Positions 8,920-20,400 of a stretch of 64,000 nt of DNA are shown piece by piece. Numbering within the stretch: the stretch's first letter is position 1; each line of letters opens with the position of its first letter. Location of the stretch: positions 2,674,300 to 2,738,299 of the forward strand of contig NZ_CP150634.1 of the NCBI RefSeq assembly GCF_038051925.1, given 5' to 3'. This stretch comes from Methylotuvimicrobium sp. KM2. GTDB taxonomy: Bacteria; Pseudomonadota; Gammaproteobacteria; Methylococcales; Methylomonadaceae. The notes below the pieces were generated by a model. It made no database searches, had not been told where the DNA came from, and worked only from the letters and a program-made list of their open reading frames with translations. The translations under genes were made by a program, and so were the position numbers.

Positions 8920-11250
8920 CTAATATTCCACTCGTATCGAACCAATTGCTGTCAACGGCGCCCCCGGATAGACTCCAAACCGTGGCGCTACATTGGCATT
9001 CGGGTCGGTTGATTCAAAATATTCCTTGTCGAGCAGGTTGCGAATATTGAACGATGTCGTCACTCGCGTTGGCCCCACTTTCAGTTTATAGGCCGCAAAT
9101 GCATCCATCCTTACATACCCGGGGAGCTGGAATGTATTTTCAACATCGCCCTCCCGCTTGCTGGCTAGAACACCGCCTAAACCAACCGACCAGCCCTCTT
9201 GGGCGTCAAAGCCGTTGACATCGTATTTCAGCCATAGACTGCCGGAATGCTCAGGTACGTTGTTCAAGCGCTTACCTTCATAGCCGTTTAGCACGCCATT
9301 CAAGGTCCGGTTGTCCTTGGTAATCCGTGCATCTGTAAAGGCATAGCTACTGATAATGCTAAGGTTATCATTAAGGTGACCAATTATATCCAACTCAATA
9401 CCTTGGCTGCGTTGTTGACCGATTGCCGCACTATCGTTGGGATCAGGCGTTGTTAGATCGGGGGTGAGCAGATTATCCCTAGTCAAGTGATAGTAAGCCA
9501 GTGTTGTCAATAAGCGTTGATCGAAGAAGGCGGTTTTAATTCCGGCTTCGAATTGCTCGCCTATCTGCGGTTTGAAAGGTTGATTGTTGCTCGAAATTCC
9601 GTTATTCGCGGCTAGAGAGGTTGTCCAGTTGCCGTAAACCCCCAGCCACTGCCACGGTTGATAGAGAATACCAACTCGAGGATTGAAACCTTCATCTTTG
9701 CGAATCACGGAAGGTATCGAGTTTTCCAAAGCATTATCAGACTCTGAAAAGGAACCGCCGCGGCCTCTGCCGGTTTCTATCCAATCGTAACGTCCACCGC
9801 CCATAATGTGCAGTTTATCCCACAAGGTGATGTGATCCTGAAAATAAACGCCATACCATTCGTCCTTGAATGTCGAGAAATTCCGGCCTATTTGTGTGGG
9901 TTCGACTGCCAATATTGCGTTACTGAAAACGGAGGGATCAATGCCGTAACTCGGACCCGGATTATGAATGTCAATGGCGAGTGCCGGATTGGCGGTGTTG
10001 AAAAATCCCTGAATGTTGTACTGGGTAAATGAACGCAGATAGTCAAATCCGAGCAAAATGTCGTGCTTAGTACCTGCAAGCTGAAACTTGCCGGTCAAAT
10101 CGAGATTGGTGGTGTAAGCCTCGCTGTCGTAGCGCTGAGCAAAGACGTTGCGTTGCAGAATACCGGTAGCTTCATTTAGGGCATTGCCGAAAGCCGGTGC
10201 GGGATTAAGGAAGGTTTCTCTACCATCGCCCCAACTGGCCAGAAAACGGCTATGAATTGCCCAATCGTCGTTGAAACGGTGATTAAGCTCCGTACCCAAT
10301 TGAACTTTAGAAATACTATCGATAGGATCGTTAGGATCACCGCCAACCGAACGATTGAGCGGAATGTTTGCAGGGCGATTGCCGACAACAGGAATACCGA
10401 AATCGGCCTGGTAATCTTGATCGACACCTTCGACATTGACAGTGAAATCCGTCGCATCGGTAAGCCGCCAGGTTAGGCTTGGAGCAATCAGCACGCGATC
10501 ATTGCTTACGAAGTCCCGGAACGACTCGTTATTTTGATAGGAACCCGTGAAGCGATACAGCAAGGACTTGTCATCGGTAACCGGACCGCTAGCATCCCAT
10601 TCAGTACGATACAAATCATAGGAACCGAAGCGCTGTTCAAGTGAATAATACGGTATATCCAAGGGTTTTTTGGTGGTGACATTTATCAAACCGCCGGGCT
10701 CGCTACGACCGAACAACACGGATGCAGGGCCTTTCAATACCTCAACACTTTCAAGATTGGCTGTGTCGAACTCGGAGCGAAAAGAGTTGGGAACAGCCAT
10801 CAGGCCATTGCGATAGATTAAAGGGTTGCGAAAACCGCGAATAATGAAACCGGTGCCGGTGCCCAAGGAAGACTGGGCGCGAACGCCACTGACGTTTTCC
10901 AAGGCATCTGTGATGCGTACAGTTTTTTGATCGGACATGACGGCCCTAGGTACCACCTGAATCGACACCGGAGTATCCATGATCGGGGTGTCGGTTTTAG
11001 TGGCGGTAGCGCTGTTGGTGACAGTGTAGCTTTTATCATAAGGATCCTGAACCGCTTTCCCCACCACTGTCATCGACTCAAGTTCGGTCGTATCGGGCGT
11101 TTTGGAAACCAATATCGCCTCTTTGGCATTTTTAGTAGATGGCTTGTTATCATTTGATTCCTCGGCGGCTAGGCAAGAATCCGACATCAATACTGCGAGT
11201 ATCAACGGCACTGGATGTAAAAGTTTGCGTTTGGTTTTTTTTCTTGTCAT
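8920..11250 (-). CDS. TonB-dependent siderophore receptor
   Basis: The 776-residue precursor has a Sec signal peptide (about residues 1-28, ending SCLAAEE). A TonB-box-like ELESMTVVG follows near 55, then a plug (TDTPIMDTPVSIQVVP, TDALENVSGVRAQSS, GFIIRGF, VEVLKGPASVLFGRSEPGG, INVTTKKP) and a long beta-barrel with the C-terminal NIRNLLDKEYF signature. The last residue is Tyr in a terminal beta strand, acceptable in place of Phe. The plug pattern is that of the FhuA/FpvA/FoxA-type siderophore receptor group. There is no long N-terminal signalling extension, so it probably does not drive a FecI-type sigma factor. It lies inside the NRPS operon, between the two synthetase genes, so it most likely imports the iron complex of the peptide made here. 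Confidence 0.93.
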   Translation of the reverse strand: MTRKKTKRKLLHPVPLILAVLMSDSCLAAEESNDNKPSTKNAKEAILVSKTPDTTELESMTVVGKAVQDPYDKSYTVTNSATATKTDTPIMDTPVSIQVVPRAVMSDQKTVRITDALENVSGVRAQSSLGTGTGFIIRGFRNPLIYRNGLMAVPNSFRSEFDTANLESVEVLKGPASVLFGRSEPGGLINVTTKKPLDIPYYSLEQRFGSYDLYRTEWDASGPVTDDKSLLYRFTGSYQNNESFRDFVSNDRVLIAPSLTWRLTDATDFTVNVEGVDQDYQADFGIPVVGNRPANIPLNRSVGGDPNDPIDSISKVQLGTELNHRFNDDWAIHSRFLASWGDGRETFLNPAPAFGNALNEATGILQRNVFAQRYDSEAYTTNLDLTGKFQLAGTKHDILLGFDYLRSFTQYNIQGFFNTANPALAIDIHNPGPSYGIDPSVFSNAILAVEPTQIGRNFSTFKDEWYGVYFQDHITLWDKLHIMGGGRYDWIETGRGRGGSFSESDNALENSIPSVIRKDEGFNPRVGILYQPWQWLGVYGNWTTSLAANNGISSNNQPFKPQIGEQFEAGIKTAFFDQRLLTTLAYYHLTRDNLLTPDLTTPDPNDSAAIGQQRSQGIELDIIGHLNDNLSIISSYAFTDARITKDNRTLNGVLNGYEGKRLNNVPEHSGSLWLKYDVNGFDAQEGWSVGLGGVLASKREGDVENTFQLPGYVRMDAFAAYKLKVGPTRVTTSFNIRNLLDKEYFESTDPNANVAPRFGVYPGAPLTAIGSIRVEY

Positions 11251-11494
11251 TTTTGCTCTACATGTAAGTGTTTAATTTTCTCGGTTATTCATCAGTCACT
11301 TTTTTGCACGGTTCCCACAGTCTTCGTGGAACGAAGCTTTGGACGCTTCGCCTCGCACAAGGAATGCATTCCCACGCAGTGCGCTCGTCTTCATTTCAAA
11401 TCCGTCATCCATGGTGCTAGTACCCACTTCCCGGCGAGGTTTGACGATACTTATCCATAAAGTTGAACGCAGAGCGCGGAAACGATGAACCGGT
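11251..11494 (-). repeat. Intergenic stretch with degenerate palindromic repeats
   Basis: The 244-base gap between the large NRPS and the receptor gene contains short imperfect hairpins (around 11315-11380: GGTTCCCACAGTCTTCGTGG, then ATTCCCACGCAGTGCGCTCG). They resemble the hairpin family found in frame inside the NRPS at 18972-19105. No gene and no convincing terminator or promoter was recognised. Confidence 0.5.
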
Positions 11495-14400
11495 TCAATC
11501 ACTCGGCTGTTTTAGATCCATCGAAATACCTTCTTCGTCTTCAATCAATAAGGCCTCCGCTTCTTCTTCCGATAGGGTGTCCAGATGTTCGATCAGAAGC
11601 TCCTCGACCAGTAGCGCCAATGCCTCGATGGTGGAAGCATTGAAAAGTCGGCGTAGCGGCACCTCGACGCCAAAGGCTCTGCGTATCCGAGACAGCACTT
11701 GTACGGCTAGCAGTGAATGTCCGCCCAATTCGAAAAAGTTATCCGCCACGCCAACTCGTTCGATACCCAGCACTTCTTTCCATATATCGGCTAATGCCTC
11801 CTCCGCAGGATTGCGCGGCTCTATGTAAGCACGGTCGCTTTGCCCGGTCATGTCCGGCTCCGGTAATGCTTTGCGGTCGATCTTGCCATTAGCGCCAAGC
11901 GGCATGGCATCCAGCCGGACGAAAGCCTGCGGCATCATTGCGTCAGGTAATCTGGCGAACAAATGTTCGCGCAGTTTTGCAAATAGCCCAGTATCGGTGT
12001 TGATGTCTTGTTCGCCGCACACCACATAAGCCACTAACCGCTTGCCGCCCTTGTCGTCTTCCCGAACTACGACAAGGGCCTGTTCTACCTTCGGATAAGT
12101 CAGAAGTTGCGCTTCGATCTCGCCCGGTTCGATGCGAAAGCCGCGAATTTTGACCTGATGATCGATCCGTCCCAGAAATTCGATCGCGCCGTCCTCGCGA
12201 TGACGACCGAGGTCGCCGGTGCGATACATGCGGCATCCGGTTTCATCGAAAGGATCCGGAATGAATTTTTCGGCGGTCAAATCCGGACGATCCAGATAGC
12301 CGCGCCCGACTTGAATACCGGCCACGCAGATTTCTCCGGGTACGCCGATGGGCACCGGTTCCAGCCATCTATTCAAAAGATATAGCCGTGTGTTATGAAC
12401 CGGCCTGCCGACCGGAACGATGATCTCGGCATCGCTTGGTATCACCGGGACTTCGTAGTAAGACACATCGTCCGAACATTCGGCGGGGCCGTAAGCGTTG
12501 AGCACCTTGACATGAGGCATCCGCTCCATCCAGCGGCGGCATAATTCGGGCGGAAATGCCTCGCCGCAGGCAATCAGCCATCGCAACTTGGGAAGCCCGA
12601 GCGTATCCACGCAATCCAGCAAGGCTTGGATCATCGACGGCACGGCTTCCAAAACAGTCACACCGCTCTCGCCCAATCGCACCAGCAACCGGTAAGGCTC
12701 CTTGACGATTTCGTCCGGAATGATTTCGACCCGCGCCCCGCATACCAATGCGGTCAGGTGCTGCCAAACGGAAATGTCGAAACACTGCCCGGCCGTTTGC
12801 GCGATGACATCCCGTTCCGTCAAATCCAGGGCTGGGACTTTGGTGATCAGGTTATTGAACATGCCTTTATATTCAACCATCGCGCCTTTCGGCTTGCCCG
12901 TCGAACCGGAGGTGAAAATGACGAAGGCCAGATTGTCGGGGCCGTGGCGTTTCGGTGGATTTTCCGTGCTGTTTTCGTCCGCTTCCAATTCCTCCAAAAC
13001 GAAGACATCGGGCCGAGACAGCAGTTGCAAACCCAGTGATCCGGGTGCTTGTTGAACCGCTCCCGCCGTCTCTCCCGCCCGGTCCGCCAAATCCGACGCG
13101 CGGTCAAAATTCGATGCACAGGTCAATACCCAGGCGGCTCCGCTTTCTTTCAGCACTTGGGCGATCCTGCCATCGGGGTGGCTCGGGTCGAGCGGCAGAT
13201 AAGCCATGCCCGCTTTAAAGGCGCCCAGCATCATGACCAGGTAATCGATGCCACGCTCGCTAAACAGAGCGATCAGCGACTCGGGATCCGCTCCTTCTGA
13301 CATAAGCGCATGGGCAACGCGGTTGGCGCGGTTATTGAGTTCGAAATAAGTAAGCTCTTGTCCTTGAAAAGCGACGGCGATAGCATCGGGTGCCAGCGCC
13401 GCTTGCTTTTCGAAAAGGGCCACCATATCGCGCGGCTCCGAATATAAATGTTGCGTTTGGTTCCATTGCGTGAAAATGAGTTTTGACTCCCGCTCGGTCA
13501 GCATCGGCAACTCGCCGAGGCGGGCCTCAGGATGCCGGATGATGCCTTCCAATAATATCTTGAAATGTTCGAGCAGGCGTTTGACAACATCCTCCTCGAA
13601 ACGGGCCACGTCATAAGTGACCTGTAAATGGAAGCGGGACCCCGGCACGAGTACGGCATTGATCGGATAATTGGCATGGGTACGGTGTTTGTCATCAACG
13701 ATATTCAAAACATCCGTCTCGCCCCGAAGCGTCGGATCGACGGGCGCATTTTCGAAGACGAACAGATGCTGGAACAACGCTTGCCCTTTTGCCAAATCAC
13801 TCAACGCCTGAATGCGTACCAAGGGCATGTATTCATATTGGCGGAGTTCGAGATTGTGATAAAGCAAGTTCCGTAAAAACGCCAGCACCGTTTGTTCCGG
13901 TTGCACGACAACACGTAGCGGCAAGGTGTTGATGAACAGTCCCAAAGCCGTTTCCACACCGGGCAAATCCGTCGGACGACCCGCCACGGTCACGCCGAAC
14001 AGCACTTCATTGTTCCCGGAATAGTGTGCCAGCATCAGCGCCCATGCCCCTTGCAGGAAACTGTTTGGGGTGAGCTGATAGCGTTGTGACAATGTATTAA
14101 GTCCCTGTGTGTCCGCTTCAGACAGCAATACCACCAAATCACGTACCTGGCTGGTTGCCTCAGCTTCGCCTGAAGTCGGTTTATCCACGATGAGCGGTGT
14201 AGGCTCAACGAATCCCTTTAGATAGTCACGCCAGAAATTTTCCGCCACTTTCCGATCCTGGCTTTCAAGCCAGGCAATATAATCTCGATAAGGGCTGACG
14301 GCTTCCCTAAACGGCATCGCCTCGCCTTTTACCAACGCCTCATAATTCGCCCTGAATTCCAACAATACCGGCGATTTACACCAGGCATCCATAAGAATGT

Positions 14401-17400
14401 GATGGTGGCTGCGGATAAAACGGTAGCGCTTGTCGGCAAACCGAACCAGATGTATCCGCATTAAATGGCCGGTAGTAAAATCGAAACCGGTTTTTACCTC
14501 GGCTCTGAGCAACTCGTCGAAGCGCCGCTCCTGGGCATGTAATGGCACTTCGCGCCAATCCTGATAGTTAAACGGCAACGCCACCTGCTTGTGAACAAAT
14601 TGATGTGGTCTTGAATATTCCTCCCATAGAAACGAGGTGCGTAGAATCGGATGCCGATCCAATACGTCCTGCCATGCCGCCCTGAATGCGTCAACATCGA
14701 CTGCGCCATCAACTTCATAGCGATCGAGCATATGATAGATACCTGATCCGGGATACATCAGCGCATAAAACAACATGCCTTCCTGCATCGGCCCCAATGG
14801 ATAGATGTCCTCAATGTTTCTCAGCGAATAAGGCAGGCTGTCAAGATGCACTTGTGTCAGCTTTGCCAATGGAAAATCACTAGGGGTTAATCCCGCCGAA
14901 TCAGAGTCGAGACAATGCTCAATAAGTCTCGATAGTGTATTGAGCACGGCACTACCCAACTGCTCTATGCTCGCAGCGCAATAACGCGCTTTACTATAGA
15001 CCCAGGTCAACTGTAGACGACCTTGACGTATTGCAGCATTAAGCGCCAATTCATGTGCACGTTGATTAAGCGGGTCGCGGGTTATCCATGCCGGCATATC
15101 GCATTGCCGAAAATAGGCATGCGCATCGGTACCTAAATCCAGATGCCCCAGATAATTGAACAAAATCGGTATTTCAGAAGAAAGCTCTTGTTCAAGACCG
15201 CCACCCAGCCAGCGCCATACGGTATAGTCGAATCCGTGCGCGGCTTGTTGCCGGAACTGTTCCTTGAGGTCTTTGATAAGACTTGAGGACTCTTTTGTTG
15301 AGTCGTAATGAAAGAATACCGGATACGAGGTCGTAAACCGGCCTGCTGTGCGCGTGAAATCGAAATCGCGGAACAACTCGCTGTCACGGTTGTGTACTTC
15401 GACTTCGATAGGCAAATGTTGCAAGCCAACATGGCTGGCTAAGCCCTTAACAACGGCAATAAGCAGTAATTCCTGCACGCTGGTTCGATACGCCGCACCG
15501 GATTCCTGTACTAGCGACCGCGTCTGCGGTTCCGAGAGTTCAAGCGTATAAAATACAGCATCCGCCTCGGTATTTGAGCCCTCAGGATAGTCAACCGGCA
15601 ATGTTGTTTGTGCATGTTCTGGCATGCCCATCGGCAGCTTATCCGTATCCGCAAGCGTTTGCGCATAGTCTGTTAAACGCTCGGCCCATTGCCGATAAGA
15701 AGTGGTTTTGCTCGGCAATGCTGACTTGCTGTTAGTAGCAATCTGGTTATAGATAAACACCAGATCATCGAGCAAAATGCGCCAACTGGCTATATCCATC
15801 GCTAAATGGTGGATGACCATTAATAAGCGTGTGCCGCGCTTCTGCCCGAGTGCAAACCAGATAACCTGGATCATCGGGCCATTGCTCATATCTATTTGCC
15901 GTTGCCAGTATGCCGTGCGCTCAATCAAAACGGTTTCGAGCGAATTATCAGTAATACCGGAAAGGTCTTCGAGGTGAAATACCGGCTGCTGCTCTTCTGC
16001 TACGTAATGCGCTTGCCAGACACCATCCTGACAGTTAAACCTCAGGCGCAATACATCATGATGAACAAGCAACTGTTCCACGGCGCACTGCATTATTTCG
16101 GACTCGAATGGATACAATACTTGCAGCAATAATGCCTGATTCCAGTGATGCGGATTGGTCAAAGCCCGGGATAAAAACTTTTGTTGCACGGGTGTCAGGT
16201 GGGTTGAACCGCTGACCACACATTGTTCGGCCTCGAACTTGGCTTCGCTTTCTACGACGGGCGCCAGTTCAGCAACCGTTTGATGCTGAAAAATCTGCCT
16301 GGGTGATAAATTCAGTCCAGCCTGACGCGCGCGGCTGGCCATCTGAATGCTCAGAATGGAATCGCCACCGAGAGAGAAAAAGTTGTCGTGAATGCCAACC
16401 CGGGCAACGCGTAACACATCGGCCCAGATAGCAGCTAGCGCAACTTCGGCGTCATTCCTTGGGGCAACGTATTGATGACTGACACTACTGCCTGGATCGG
16501 GCTTGGGTAAGGCCTTGCGATCCAGTTTTCCGTTTGCTGTCAGCGGCCATTTTGTAAGAAATACGAAAGCAGATGGGACCATATAATCCGGTAAGGCATT
16601 TCGGACATGAGCACGCAACGCTTCCTGGTCCGGCTCGACGCTAACCGGGACAATGTAGGCTACCAGCCGCTTGATGCCGGGGCTGTCCTCCCAAGTGCTG
16701 ACGATGGCGCTGCTCACTTCAGATTGCGCGCATAAGTGCGCTTCAATTTCGCCGGGTTCGATGCGGAATCCGCGTATTTTCATCTGATGGTCGGCACGGC
16801 CGAGAAATTCGACAAGACCATCGCTTCTATACCGGGCCAAGTCACCTGTACGATACAACCTCACGCCATGCATGGACTTAGGCTTTAATATTGAGGAGTC
16901 TTCCCCAAGTTCCATGCCTGCAAACGGATCCGGAATAAAGCGTTCGGCTGTCAAATCCGGCCGGTTCAGATAACCTTGCGCCACTCCTTGCCCCCCGATA
17001 TAGAGTTCTCCGGGAACGCCGACAGGTACAGGTTCCAGATTTTCATCGAGAATATAGGTTTGGCTGTTGGCAATGGGGCGACCGATTGGCACCTGTGCGT
17101 CCGAAGTATTTCCATGCGCTTTCATAACCACTGGATAGATCAGCGCACCGATGGTAGCTTCAGTAGGGCCGTAGTGATTGAATATCCTGCACTTGGGATG
17201 TATAGACGCAACATGCGTAACCAAGGAATTTTGAAGCACATCGCCGCCAAAGATCAGCGTTCGCCGCGGTACGATATTTTTACCTTCGGCTGAATCGAGC
17301 AAGGCTGCAAAATGAGATGGGACAATCTTCAACACATCGATTGGATTGCGATTGATGTAGCCGGCCAATAATCGCCCGTCCGTAGTCGTGTCGTGATCAA

Positions 17401-20400
17401 GAATATGCAGGCAACCGCCTGAAACCAGCGAGGCAAACAGCACGGTATTGCCGAGATCCGCCGCGGGCGTAGATATCAATGCATACTGAAGACCGGCTTC
17501 GGCCTGGATTTGTCCGGCGATGGCTTGTGTGTAATTGACGAGGCTACGATGAGATACGGCGACCCCTTTGGATTGCCCGGTCGATCCCGACGTGTAAATG
17601 ACATAAGCACCATGATCCGGCATGTTCCTGGAACGTTTATTAACTATCGGCTCTATTGCCGGCTCCTGCGCCTCGTCCAAGTTGAGCCGGACGCTTACGG
17701 GCAATTTGGCGGTTTTGTATAAACCGCTTTGGCTCAATAAAACGTCAGCCCCGGCATCGCCAAGCATATGAGCGACTCGCTCTGCGGGAAAATCGGAATC
17801 GATAGGGACGTATGCCGCACCGGCTTTCAGTATGGCTAGAATCCCGATGATGAAATTCATGGAACGCTCGACGCATATACCTACCCTGGCGCCCGGCCCC
17901 ACTCCAAGCCTAATCAGATGATGCTCCCAAACTTGGGCAGCTACGTTCAATTCTCCGTAAGTAAGGCGCTCTCCATTGCAGACGACAGCGTCGGCATTTG
18001 GTGTTCTCTCCGCTTGAGCCTCGAAAAGCTGGTGCATACAAGAATCTTCGGAAAATGGTTGATCGGATGCGTTCCAGTCATACAACAGTTTTTTCCGTTC
18101 TTTATCCCTTATCATCGGCAAACTGGCGATGCGGGCTTCGGGATTCGCCATCACTCCGTCCAAAAGATTGTGGAAATGAGCGGCGATACGATCGACCGTT
18201 TCTGCTGTAAACAAATCGCAACGGTATTGGAGAGACAGCAACAGGCCGTCTCCGCATTCGGCAGCCATCAGTTTCAAATCGAACCGTTCTATACGCTGAC
18301 ATAGAGTCAAGGACTGCATCGTCCGCTCATCCCAAAGCGACGGTGAGCCGTCTTCTCCTAAAGCGAGTTGCGCCATGTCCGTATCGAAACCGGCCTGAGC
18401 CTGCTGCAGCACAAACAACGTCTGATAAATCGGCCAGTGATCGGCGACACGTTCGGGTTGCAAGCGGTCCACCAACAAGGAAAAAGGGAAATCCTGATAT
18501 TCCAGCGCGTTTAACAAAGCCTCATTGACTTCCGCCAAATAGGCCGAAAAGGCTTTGTTACCGGAAGGGCTGCTGCGTAAGGGCAGCGGGTTGACAAAAT
18601 TACCAACAACCGGGGTAAAACGCGATTGACTGCGTCCGCTGGTGGGAACACCGACAATTAAATCTTTTTGATGGGTATAGCGATGCAACAATACTTTGTA
18701 GGCGGTGAGCAGTAAGGCAAACAAAGTCACGCCCTGCTGTCCCGCCAGTTTTTTGAGTCGTTCGGTTTCATCACGGTCCAACCGGAACGCTACCGAAGCG
18801 CCGCGATGATCTGAAACCGCCGGCCTTGGATGGTCGGTCGGCACAGAAAGCAACGGGAGTTCTCCGGTCAATTGCCGTTGCCAGTAAGTCCAGGCTTTAT
18901 CACAGGCCGGGCTGTTCAGGTAATGCCTCTGCCAGGCGACAAAATCGGTATAGTCTGCTTTGACCTCATCGTTTCCACGCTCTGCGTGGGAACCATAGTT
19001 CACTCCTGCCCAAGCTTTGCTTGGGCAGGCAGTCTTGGAAGCTCTGCTTCCCGAATCGGCAAGCAGAGCTTGCGAGTCAGGTTTCCCAAACAGAGTTTGG
19101 GAAACAGCGGATTGCGGTTCCATGCCGGTGGACAATTCGGCATAGATCGTTTTCAGTTCGTTGATCAGAATGAGCACCGACCACAGATCGACGGCGATAT
19201 GGTGAGCGCAGATTAAGAGGGTATGGGCCGTGTATGAATTACATCCATGTATTTCACCCTTCGGGACAGCCGTTGGCTGTTCAAATTCGCTCCAGACGAA
19301 TTTGTCAGCGGATAAAGAATGACTATCGGTACCTGGATCATTTTGCAACCCCGGCTTTTCATGTGCATAACATGCGATACGGAATAGTGGCCCGGTCGCC
19401 AGATCGAAAGGTTCTCTAGCCCGCCGGGCCATATCGTCTTGAAGCTGAGATTCCGGCCATGCGGATGCGTCGACGGTTGTAAAGAAATCCGGTAATTCGG
19501 AAACGGGCAGCACCTGCTGAATGACTCGGTCATTGCCGCCGGCGCGGTATATCGTGCGCAGCACGGCATGACGCTCCGCCAGATAACGGAAAGCTTGCCG
19601 CAGCCGTTCCCGGTCGATCGCTCCGGCAATGCGCAATGCCAAATGCAGGTTGTAGATAATGCTGTTCGGTTCTAATTGCTGCATCGTCCACATGGAAAAT
19701 TGCGTCGCAGACAGGTTTGAGTCGTAAAGAGCACTGTGCTCGAGACCGTCTGAAGAATGGGCGTGTACGACCTGTTCCAATGTAGCAACGGCAGTTTCAG
19801 ACAGTTTTTCGGCTATGTTTTCCAGCGAATCATCGGATAGAAACAACGACAAAGGCGCATCGATGCCTAACAATTCATCTGTCTCGTGCTTAAGCTCGAC
19901 TGCTTTGAGCGAGTCGAGCCCCAATGCGCGTAAGGATGAACCGGCGGACAGGGCCGATGCCTCGATTTTTAACAGCAGTGCGATTTTTTGCTTAAGAAAA
20001 CTGGCTATCAATGGCGCACGCTGCGCTCGAGGAACGGCCAATAGCGCTTGTTGCAGGAGTTGATATTCCGGACTGTTCTCTTCCCATGCTTTTGGCCTGG
20101 CCTGTTCGCCAATCAGAGAGCATTCGACAGGGGATTGCTCTCCGGAACGAAACAAAACGGGCAATGAATTTTCCAAATACCTTTGTTTGCAAGGTTGGCG
20201 GCGAACTTTACCGCTGGATGTTTTGAGGACCGTACCGGGTTGCACCAGGACCCATTCGGCGGCTGCGAGTTCACAGACTTCGGCAAGAACTTTTCGCATT
20301 GCGGCGATAATCGACTCGTAGTCGCCCGAGCGCATTGCCGCGCGAGTCATTTCAGCGACGACGATCAGTTGCTCTTCGTCCTCATGGTTTATCGAAAACG

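Noticed and set aside
11495..11640. Thioesterase at the end of the large NRPS
   Set aside because: Only a PCP and an acidic linker-like tail are present; no GxSxG hydrolase motif.
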